Assembly (NCBI GenBank): GCA_048265185.1
Contig: JBLXBZ010000001.1
Location: 62,001-126,000 of the forward strand
From: JBLXBZ01 sp048265185
GTDB taxonomy: Bacteria > Pseudomonadota > Alphaproteobacteria > Rhizobiales > Stappiaceae
Length of the DNA: 64,000 nucleotides
Reading direction: 5' to 3'
Shown: one piece after another, positions 51,420 through 59,806 of the stretch
Layout of the letters: each line of letters starts with the position of its first letter
Numbering within the stretch: position 1 is the stretch's first letter
Notes under the pieces: model-generated
The model's database searches: none
Seen by the model: the letters and a program-made list of their open reading frames with translations, nothing else
Told to the model about the DNA's origin: nothing
Position numbers and translations under genes: made by a program

Positions 51420-54400
51420 GAGGACGATTTCACCTGCTTGCTTCTGGATTCAATTTTTTGCGCTGCGGCGCTCAAATCGCCGTCATTAGCGTCAATATGA
51501 TGTTCGGCTAGCGCTTTCAACGCTTTACCCTCGGCCGTCGTCGGGCTTTCGTCGCGCTCTCCACCTAAAATTCGCTCTGAGATGCGTGTTGACAAGTCGA
51601 TAAGCGTAGCGCCATTGGCCAAGGACATCAACGGGATATCTATTCCCATCTGGCGCTCGGCGTTCATGCGCAACTCCAGAGCCATCAGGCTGTCCATGCC
51701 GATGTCGGACAATGGTTTATGCGGATCGATTTCTTCAGGAGATATTCTCAAAATCCGCCCAATCTCACCGGCGAGAAGATTTGAAACAGTTTGCGCCGCT
51801 TCCGCTTTTCCCATGCCGGCGAGCAGAGCGTTCAGATCTATCGCTCCTTCGCCGCCCATGGCTTCATTGGCTTCTCCAAGCCCAAGCAAGCTCGCCAGAG
51901 GGGTGTCAAGAAGAGCCAAATCTCTTCGCGCGGTTTGCCAGTCAATCCGGGCATAGCCTACTGCGGCCGTTTCCAGGTCGCTTCCTTGACGCGCCATAAG
52001 GTTGATCAGGCCGTCGAGGGCTTCGCGCGCGGTAAGCGCATTATGGCCCAGTTTACGCGAGAGCAGATCGTTCACGTCGGTGTTGCGCGCCAGATATCCG
52101 GCGTCGGAAATCGCGCCCCATGCGACGGCCAGCCCCGGTTTGCCTTCCGCGCGGCGTTTACGCGCGAGGGCTTCAAGGTAGCCGTTGGCGGCGACGTAAT
52201 TCGCCTGACCGGGATTGCCTACAAGCGTCGTCGCCGAGGAATAAAGGACAAAATGATCGAGCGGGTCGTCCGCCGTGAATTTGTCGAGTAATTCGGCGCC
52301 GCGCACTTTGGGCGCGAGAACTTTGGTCAGGCCGCTATGATCCATATTGGCGATCAGAACGTCATTCAGGATCATCGCCGTGTGGAACACGCCGCGGATT
52401 TCCGGCATGGTCCGCCGCACGGTCTGGAGCGCGGTTTCAACGGCGGCGCTTTCGGTGATGTCGCAGGCTAGGGCCTGCACTTCGACGCCGCGCTCTTTCA
52501 GTTCGCCTATGATGGCTTTCGCCGTTTCCGAGGTCGCGCCGGAGCGTGACAGAACGGCGATGTTTCGCGCTCCATGGTCCGCCAAGCGCTTGAGCAATTC
52601 GGCGCCGAAACCGCCAAATCCGCCCGCCACCACATAAGTCGCATCAGAGTAAAGGTCCAGTTTGACCTCGCGTTCAAATACTTCGGGCACATGTGGCGGG
52701 TGCATGACGATTTTGCCGATATGGCCGGCCTGTTGCATCAGGCGGAACGCGTCCACGACGCCCGTGGCTTCGAACGTTCTGTAAGGCAGCGGAGCCAGAA
52801 CTCCCTGATCAAACAGTTCGACCAGTTCTTTGAATAGACGCTCGGCCAACGCGGGCTGGCGTGTCAGAAGCTGGTCGGCGTCGATGCCGAAATACGTCAG
52901 GTTTTGCCTGAATGGGCGCAAACCGATTCGCGTGTTTGAATAGTAATCACGTTTGCCGAGTTCCAGGAACCGGCCAAAAGGCTTCAATACGTCAATGCTA
53001 CGTTCCATCGCCTCGCCAAAGAGCGAGTTGAGAACGACGTCGACGCCAGCGTCATTGGTAATCTCCATGACATCGTCAACAAACGCCAGACTGCGTGAAT
53101 CCAAAACGTGATCAGCGCCTAAAAGCTTTAGAAAACCGCGTTTTTCTTTGGAGCCTGCGGTGGTGATCACAGTCGCGCCGCGCCACTTCGCGATTTGCAG
53201 CGCCGCAAGTCCAACGCCGCCCGCGCCGCCGTGGATGAGAACGGTTTCACCCTCTTGCAAGGCTGCAAGTTGCGCTAGCGCGTAATAGGCGGTGAGGAAG
53301 GTCACCGGTATCGTCGCCGCTTCGTCGCTGGAAACCGCGTTCGGTTTGGGCGCGCAAGCAGTTTGAGAAACGGTCACATGGCTGGCGAAGCAAGCGGGAG
53401 CGAAGGTGATCACTTTATCGCCGGGTGCGAAACGGGTGACGTCGGGGCCGACGGCCGTGATTTTACCGCAGCATTCCATGCCAAGCGTTGGTCCAGCGAA
53501 ACCGTCCTCCAAAGCTTCTTCCGGCAATAAGCCGAGCGCCCACATCACGTCGCGGAAGTTTAGCCCGCTGGCTTCAACTTCAATTTCAACTTCGTCTCCT
53601 TGAGGCGTCTTGCGCTCCATGGCGCGCCACACAAGTTGATCGAGCGACCCTTGATGCGTGATGTCAAGCTGAACGCCGCCGACGGCGTCGGCGCCGATGG
53701 TGCTCTCCGGCAACAGGCCGCCTTGCAATAAGCGCAAGCCGGAGCGGCTACGTCCATCTAGGATGATCTCGCGTTCATGGTCTGGTTGACTGATTTCTTC
53801 TATGAGCCGCACTGCGGCGACGTCAGGCTCCAGCGACGGGCTAACGTCGATCAGCCGAATGTTGGCGTCAGGGAATTCATTGATCGCCACGCGGCCAAAC
53901 GACCAGACGGCGGTCTGGGCGGGTTCTTGCGCGGAACCGCCCACAAGGCTTTGCGCGCCGCCGGGGGCTAAAACCCACAGTTTGGTCGTTATGGTGGCGG
54001 TCAAGGTTAAAAAGCGCGACAGAGACCACGTTCTTTGATCGATAACGTTTAAAGCGTCGTCGTCTTTGGCGTATGCGCCAGTCATGTGCAAAATGCCAGC
54101 CGAACATTCCTTGGTCAAAGCGATGACGGTTTCTGCGTCGTCGTCGAGGCTCAAAGTCCAAAGCCCGTCTTCTACTTTTCCGGTTTTTTCGCCTGGAATG
54201 GCGATAAGTATGTCAACGCCATAGGGCTGTGCGGCGGATCGCAAGGCGTCCGCCAGTTTTCTGCTTTGTCCGTCTTCGTCGCAAAACGCCAGAAGGGTCT
54301 GCCTGTCAGCCGTTATGGCGTCGCTCGTTTCCGTTAGTGACGGGGTTTCAAGAGCGGTGGCCGGCGCGTTGGCGCCAATGACGATCGCCTCCACCGCATT

Positions 54401-57400
54401 GCTATTTAGCGCCGCCGTCGTTGCCGTGACAAAGCCGGCTTTTTCAAGCTCGTTTTCCCATTCCGCTCCAGTTTTCAGCCTAGAAAGCGGGAACTCGGCG
54501 CTGACGCCCGACCGCCACCAGGAAGAGCCGACGCCGCGCACCAGATCGATTAAGGGCGATGGCTCGAATTCTATGGCGAGTAATGGTCCATCGGGCGTTA
54601 AACGAGATGCGAGGCTTGCGAGCTGTTCGTCTTCAAGCGTCGATAGACTATCGGCGCACACCACGACGTCAAATGTATTTGGCTCGGCGATTTTCTCATC
54701 GTCAAATTCGTGGAACGATACGATTGCGCTGCCGGTCCATTGCCGCTCGCTCCGAGAAACGGATGCGGAATTCGTGTCGGTGACGCTAATGAGAACCCGG
54801 CGAGGGTCCGCTACCTCGTCAAGCTTTTGTAGCAATTCGCTGGCGCCGGCGCCGACAATGAGAATTCGCAACGCCTGATTTTCAGGCCATTTCTCGACCA
54901 TGGCGAGGGTTAGCGTAAGCAGACCTGCGGTGATGTCGCGCGCGGAAGGCGAGGCGTTCATATAGGCTTCGTAAAGACCGGACGCGTAATAAGACTTGGC
55001 GGATTCGGCCAATCCTTCGCGCAAAAGAACCGGAAGGTCCTCCACCAAACGTGAAAGAAGCGCTGCTTCAGCTACATGTTCCGCCGCTTCAAATGCAATT
55101 GTGCGTAAAAGGTCGGCGCTGACCAAGCCCTCCGTGGGATCCGACAAACGCCAGCCGCCGTCGTTATCTTCCTCGGCCAAACCGCTATCGGAAAGCCAGA
55201 ATAAGAGGGCTTGCGCTAATGGATAAGACGTTTCATGCAGTTCGCCCTGCGTTTGCGCTTCTTTGAGCGAAAGACGCCCGCTTGCGCTTATCGCCCAGAG
55301 GGCTTCGTGGGCGATGGCGCGCCCCAAAGCCTCGCGCAAGATCAGCGCGTCGCTGGGTTCCAGCTCCTGCGTGGTGGCGACTCCTGCGTTTTCCGCGAAT
55401 GTGGCGAAGCCATCTGGCGTTACCACGCTGACAGGCGCTTTTCCGCCCCGCGCTGGAGACAATGCGGGAATGACGCGATAGGCCAGCTCATTTGCTTGCG
55501 TTGTGCGGCCGAGAGAAACCGCTTTGAAACGCGTTTGGGCCAGACGCGCGACGACTTCTCCGTGGCGATCAATATATTCGAATATCGCCTCAACGGAACG
55601 AGGAGACGCGCGCGTGACGCGAATGCGCGTCTCGACGGGCTCTCCCCCCGGTTTGAGCAAACGAAGCGCGCCAATGCGGATAGGCAGGAAGCTGGTTTGT
55701 GCGTCGATTCCCTCAACGCCGTCCAGCAATACGAAAAGTCCGTGGAAGCCTGCGTCAACCAGGGTTGGCGATAGTGCGAAAGGCTTATCGGTTTTGAAAT
55801 CCAGCGGCGGCGAGAGCTTGACGATGGCGTTGGTCTCGTCAATTCGCGTCACCATTTCCGCGCGTTGGAAAGCGGCGCCATAGTTCAATCCGAAAGACTG
55901 GGTGACTTGATAGAGCCGTTCTGCGCTCATCACGCTGTGCAGAGACGCTTTTTCGTCAACATGAAGGTTCAGGCGAGGACTGAGGTTCAGTTTCGGAACC
56001 GTCGCGAAATCTCCGCGCGCGTTGAGGGACCAATCGGCGCCTTGCATCCGTGGACGACTTAGAATTTCAACCACATTGTCGTCGGCTGATATGCGAACCA
56101 TAGTTTCGCACACGTCTTTTCCATCGAAAACCAATGGCCTGATAATGTCAAGATTCCGCAGTTCAATTGCTGAGTCGCCGCTCCATTCAAGCGCCGCTCG
56201 CAACGCCATTTCTGTAAATCCGGCGGCGGGAAAAACAATGGATTCTTCCACTTTATGGTCCGCGAGCCAAGGCATGGAGGTAGGGTCCGCGTGATTGAAC
56301 CATTCATTTGTATTGGTGCGGAAGCGGGTTCCCAACAATGGCCAACCTTCACCGAACATGAGGTCGGAGGCTTCTTCCGTGGGCGCGATTTTGAACGTCT
56401 GCATTTGCCAAGGATAATGCGGCAGTTTTTGCGCATTTTCTCCTTTGGGGCCAACGAGAGTCTCGAGGTCTACGTCGCCGCCATTCGCCAAAATCGATAC
56501 GGCTATGGCCTGAACCGGGTTGGCTAAGCCGTCGTTGCGCGCGCTGGCGGCGTTTTTACTTTGGTCAAGGGAGGCGAGAACCGTGGCTTTTTGACCTTTT
56601 TCTCGCAAAATATCATTGACATAGGTGGTTAATACCGGCTTAGGGCCAATCTCGACGAAGAGATCAATATCTTCATCGATGAGGCGCTTGACGCCGGCTT
56701 CAAACAGCACCGGTTGGCGAACGTTTCTCCACCAGTAAGCTGCGTCGAGATGGACGGGATCTTCCCCCAGATCAACTGTTGAGGCGAACAACAGGTCAGG
56801 CGCGCTCGGCGCGATGTCCTTTAAGGATTCGTGCAGGGGCGCTTCAATTGGATCGACGAGAGCGCAGTGAAACGGATAGGCGAGATTGAGCTTGCGAAGG
56901 GCCCAACGTTGCTTGCGCGCATATTTCGCAAAACCGTCGAGGCTTTCGCTCGGTCCAGAAATGGTCACGCTGCGCGGACTGTTGATGGCCGCAAGCTCGA
57001 TGCCCGGATAATCTGGATGGTTAACGGCCTTCGCCGCTTCTTCCGCCGGCAGCAATAAAGCCGCCATGGAGCCAAGGTGCCGTGTGACCTCCTGTTGAGT
57101 CGAACGGGCGTGGATCACTCTGACGGCCTGTTCGAGGGTGAGGGCGCCTGCAGCCCATGCGGCGGCGACTTCGCCGACGCTATGGCCAATGACCGCGTCG
57201 GGGCGAACGCCTTTTTCCCGCAAGGCGATGGTGAGCGCGACCTGAAGGCCGAACAGCAAGGGCTGCGCGACTTCTGTCCGCTCAATTTCCGTTTCAAGAT
57301 CCTTGGAGAAAAGCATCGTCAACAGGGACCAGCCAGCGACCCCCATGAATTGCTTGTCAATTTTTTCAAACGCCGTGCGAAAATCTTTATCGCGCTGATA

Positions 57401-59035
57401 GGCCTCGCAACCCATGCCAGCCCATTGAGAGCCATTACCGGAAAAAGCGAACGCCATTTTTTGTTGAGGACGAAGAGACTGTCCTTGCGTGACGTTTGGA
57501 TGGGGCTCTCCGGCGATAAAGGCGTCGATGGCGTCGAGCTTGTCTTCCTTGGTTGCGCCCATAATGATCAGGCGTTCAGGCAATGTCTCACGCGTGTAAG
57601 CGGCGGCGTCGATCACGTGGGCGGCGTTTTCCGTCGTTTCAAGCGTGCGCCGGTAGCTTCTCGCCAGATCCTGAAGAGCGTCTTTCGCCTTGGAGGTGAG
57701 AATGAGGGGGGCGTCTTCGCCGATGGAGGATGCAGGCGCTTGTAGCGCGTCGCCGTCGGCTAGAACGATATGGGCGTTGGTGCCGCCGAATCCAAACGAG
57801 TTGACGCCAGCCAGACGCGGTTCGTCATTTTTGGTCAATTTGACGGGGTCGTTTACGACTTTGACGTTTAGCTCGGCGAAATTGATGTCCGGGTTCGGCG
57901 TGTCGAAATGCAAGGACTTTGGAACCAGATCATTTTGCAGAGCGAGCACCGATTTGACGAGTCCTGCAAGGCCGGAAGCTGGCTCGAGGTGTCCAATATT
58001 GGTTTTGACCGAGCCAATAGGAAGCGGCGCTGACCGCTTTTGACCTATAACCGCGCCAAGGGCGCTGGCTTCCGCCGGATCGCCGACGCGGGTTCCGGTG
58101 CCATGGGCCTCAATGAATGCAAGATCATCGGGGTTAAAGCCTAAGCCGTGATAGATGTCGTCCAAAAGACTGGCTTGGGCGTGGGAGGAGGGTAGCGACA
58201 GGCCTACGGTGCGCCCGTCTGCGTTGATGCCGGAGGCGAGTAAGCGGGCGTGAACTCTGTTTCCATTGGCTTTTGCGATGTCGGAGCGGCGTAAGACGAC
58301 GGCCACGGCCCCTTCGGAGCGCACGTAGCCGTCACCATCTGCGTCAAACGCGCGGCATAGCCCTTGCGTCGACAACATAGAGGCGCGCGAAAAGCCGATG
58401 AAAGAAAACGGGCTCAGCAACAGATTGACGCCGCAGACAATAGCGGTGTCGATTTGGCCGCTTTCAAGCGCGGTCATTGCTTCATGAAGCGCGACGAGAG
58501 ATGAAGAGCAGGCCGTGTCCACAGTGAAGCTGGGGCCTCGCAAATCGTAAATATATGAGATTCGATTCGCGACGATGGATAAGGTGTTGCCGGTCATCAG
58601 CTGCATGTCCGCCGCTGATGGGTCGACAATGAAGCGGTGATGGTAGTCCAGCGCCGATGCGCCCACATAAACCCCTGTGCCAGTGCCGGCGAGTTGCGAT
58701 GGACGAATGCCCGCATGTTCCAGCGCTTCCCACACAGTCGTGAGCAAAAGCCGTTGTTGAGGGTCTATTTGAATAGCTTCCCGAGGCGAAATGCCGAAAA
58801 AGCCGGGATCAAAATCCCAAACGTTTTCAATTTGACCAGCAGCGAAAGTGTAAGACTTTCCAAGGACAGACGGGTCTGTGTTCTGATGTCGCGCGGTCGG
58901 AAAACGATCTGGCGTAACTGTGCTGATTGCACATTTCTGACGCTCAAGAAGGTTCCAAAACTCATCAGTGTCACGTGCTCCCGGTAAATTCACCGCGAAA
59001 CCTACGACCGACAGATCCCCTTGAATAACCGCCAT
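51416..59035 (-). CDS. rkpA: RkpA-like type I polyketide/fatty-acid synthase (KS-AT-DH-MT?-ER-KR-ACP)
   Basis: A 2,539-residue multidomain synthase. KS 8–430: C176 ('DTACSSSL'), H311, H349. AT 527–830: S619 ('GHSVGEV'), H723. DH 895–1180: H927, D1094 ('LVDAGFHGL'). A degenerate methyltransferase-like region 1340–1560 contains 'ILIVGAGASE'. KR structural part 1575–1780. ER 1790–2110: 'HGGAGGVGLAALQIAK'. KR 2133–2310: 'GGFGGFG', Y2280. ACP 2415–2490: phosphopantetheine S2449 ('DIGMDSLMAL'). There is no thioesterase, so the chain is probably handed on from the ACP, most likely to RkpG encoded next with a 4-bp overlap. All reducing domains look intact, implying a saturated chain made iteratively. 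Rhizobial RkpA is the closest described counterpart. Confidence 0.93.
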   Translation of the reverse strand: MAVIQGDLSVVGFAVNLPGARDTDEFWNLLERQKCAISTVTPDRFPTARHQNTDPSVLGKSYTFAAGQIENVWDFDPGFFGISPREAIQIDPQQRLLLTTVWEALEHAGIRPSQLAGTGTGVYVGASALDYHHRFIVDPSAADMQLMTGNTLSIVANRISYIYDLRGPSFTVDTACSSSLVALHEAMTALESGQIDTAIVCGVNLLLSPFSFIGFSRASMLSTQGLCRAFDADGDGYVRSEGAVAVVLRRSDIAKANGNRVHARLLASGINADGRTVGLSLPSSHAQASLLDDIYHGLGFNPDDLAFIEAHGTGTRVGDPAEASALGAVIGQKRSAPLPIGSVKTNIGHLEPASGLAGLVKSVLALQNDLVPKSLHFDTPNPDINFAELNVKVVNDPVKLTKNDEPRLAGVNSFGFGGTNAHIVLADGDALQAPASSIGEDAPLILTSKAKDALQDLARSYRRTLETTENAAHVIDAAAYTRETLPERLIIMGATKEDKLDAIDAFIAGEPHPNVTQGQSLRPQQKMAFAFSGNGSQWAGMGCEAYQRDKDFRTAFEKIDKQFMGVAGWSLLTMLFSKDLETEIERTEVAQPLLFGLQVALTIALREKGVRPDAVIGHSVGEVAAAWAAGALTLEQAVRVIHARSTQQEVTRHLGSMAALLLPAEEAAKAVNHPDYPGIELAAINSPRSVTISGPSESLDGFAKYARKQRWALRKLNLAYPFHCALVDPIEAPLHESLKDIAPSAPDLLFASTVDLGEDPVHLDAAYWWRNVRQPVLFEAGVKRLIDEDIDLFVEIGPKPVLTTYVNDILREKGQKATVLASLDQSKNAASARNDGLANPVQAIAVSILANGGDVDLETLVGPKGENAQKLPHYPWQMQTFKIAPTEEASDLMFGEGWPLLGTRFRTNTNEWFNHADPTSMPWLADHKVEESIVFPAAGFTEMALRAALEWSGDSAIELRNLDIIRPLVFDGKDVCETMVRISADDNVVEILSRPRMQGADWSLNARGDFATVPKLNLSPRLNLHVDEKASLHSVMSAERLYQVTQSFGLNYGAAFQRAEMVTRIDETNAIVKLSPPLDFKTDKPFALSPTLVDAGFHGLFVLLDGVEGIDAQTSFLPIRIGALRLLKPGGEPVETRIRVTRASPRSVEAIFEYIDRHGEVVARLAQTRFKAVSLGRTTQANELAYRVIPALSPARGGKAPVSVVTPDGFATFAENAGVATTQELEPSDALILREALGRAIAHEALWAISASGRLSLKEAQTQGELHETSYPLAQALLFWLSDSGLAEEDNDGGWRLSDPTEGLVSADLLRTIAFEAAEHVAEAALLSRLVEDLPVLLREGLAESAKSYYASGLYEAYMNASPSARDITAGLLTLTLAMVEKWPENQALRILIVGAGASELLQKLDEVADPRRVLISVTDTNSASVSRSERQWTGSAIVSFHEFDDEKIAEPNTFDVVVCADSLSTLEDEQLASLASRLTPDGPLLAIEFEPSPLIDLVRGVGSSWWRSGVSAEFPLSRLKTGAEWENELEKAGFVTATTAALNSNAVEAIVIGANAPATALETPSLTETSDAITADRQTLLAFCDEDGQSRKLADALRSAAQPYGVDILIAIPGEKTGKVEDGLWTLSLDDDAETVIALTKECSAGILHMTGAYAKDDDALNVIDQRTWSLSRFLTLTATITTKLWVLAPGGAQSLVGGSAQEPAQTAVWSFGRVAINEFPDANIRLIDVSPSLEPDVAAVRLIEEISQPDHEREIILDGRSRSGLRLLQGGLLPESTIGADAVGGVQLDITHQGSLDQLVWRAMERKTPQGDEVEIEVEASGLNFRDVMWALGLLPEEALEDGFAGPTLGMECCGKITAVGPDVTRFAPGDKVITFAPACFASHVTVSQTACAPKPNAVSSDEAATIPVTFLTAYYALAQLAALQEGETVLIHGGAGGVGLAALQIAKWRGATVITTAGSKEKRGFLKLLGADHVLDSRSLAFVDDVMEITNDAGVDVVLNSLFGEAMERSIDVLKPFGRFLELGKRDYYSNTRIGLRPFRQNLTYFGIDADQLLTRQPALAERLFKELVELFDQGVLAPLPYRTFEATGVVDAFRLMQQAGHIGKIVMHPPHVPEVFEREVKLDLYSDATYVVAGGFGGFGAELLKRLADHGARNIAVLSRSGATSETAKAIIGELKERGVEVQALACDITESAAVETALQTVRRTMPEIRGVFHTAMILNDVLIANMDHSGLTKVLAPKVRGAELLDKFTADDPLDHFVLYSSATTLVGNPGQANYVAANGYLEALARKRRAEGKPGLAVAWGAISDAGYLARNTDVNDLLSRKLGHNALTAREALDGLINLMARQGSDLETAAVGYARIDWQTARRDLALLDTPLASLLGLGEANEAMGGEGAIDLNALLAGMGKAEAAQTVSNLLAGEIGRILRISPEEIDPHKPLSDIGMDSLMALELRMNAERQMGIDIPLMSLANGATLIDLSTRISERILGGERDESPTTAEGKALKALAEHHIDANDGDLSAAAQKIESRSKQVKSSS

Positions 59036-59806
59036 CTATAATTCCCAGTCTCACTCTTTCACCAATGGAATACCCATTGACTTATGTCGCAGGCCGTCTG
59101 ACGTCGCCAGACGCTAATTTATATGGTGCGCCAATACATACTGTCGATGTCGACAGATTTAACCGTGAACTCATAGCGAGGCAGCCGGTGAACCGCAACC
59201 AGAATTGGCGGCTTTGGTCTATCAGAATTGGGGAAGGTTTGAAAACCGGCTAGGTTCAGGATTCCATTATTCCATAATTGGGAGCGGTTTGAAACTACTT
59301 GCTTCTTCTGAAGAAAAAGTGGATTTTTAAAGGCGATATTCAGATCGCCGCCAACTTTAGAACGCCATAGAAGAGTGAAAAACACATTTTTTAATAATAA
59401 TTTCTATGATGTGGCTTATATTGGAACTGTTTTTTTTCCGGTTAAATTAATATCCGTATTATGTTGGTGCAGTGATTATGAGCGGTGGAGGGGCGTCCGC
59501 GGCTGTCGTGAACAATTACGTTGATGGTTTGCGCGTAACAATTTTAGTGGGTGATTTGAAGTCGTGTATCACCGTGATGGTTCGCTGTGTGATGATTTGT
59601 TGTATTGAACTATGGGCCTAGTTTGGATATTGACGTGTCTTCGTTCGAATATTTAGCTCAATATTGCGAAATTTTTCTGGCGTGCAGATTCTGGCGCGCA
59701 GATAGAGATTTGAAGTTTTCAGGCATGGTTTTTGATGTTTATCAATGACACTCAGCACGGCGTCGATGGCGTTATTCCGTTGTTTGACCAAATCAGGACA
59801 CTTTAA
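59036..59806. other. 771-bp intergenic region upstream of rkpA and the TPR–glycosyltransferase
   Basis: Divergent promoter space between rkpA and the next gene. Short open frames here lack ribosome-binding sites and family resemblance. Apart from the dyad at 59141–59156, the sequence is AT-rich with no RNA gene I can recognise. Confidence 0.5.
59141..59156. promoter_or_regulatory. 16-bp perfect dyad upstream of rkpA
   Basis: CTGTCGA-TG-TCGACAG is a perfect inverted repeat 106 bp upstream of the rkpA start. The position suits an operator of the rkpA-rkpG operon. The regulator is unknown. Confidence 0.45.

Noticed and set aside
59065..59253. A 62-codon frame just upstream of rkpA on the opposite strand.
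   Set aside because: No ribosome-binding site or recognisable domain; it overlaps the likely rkpA promoter and dyad.
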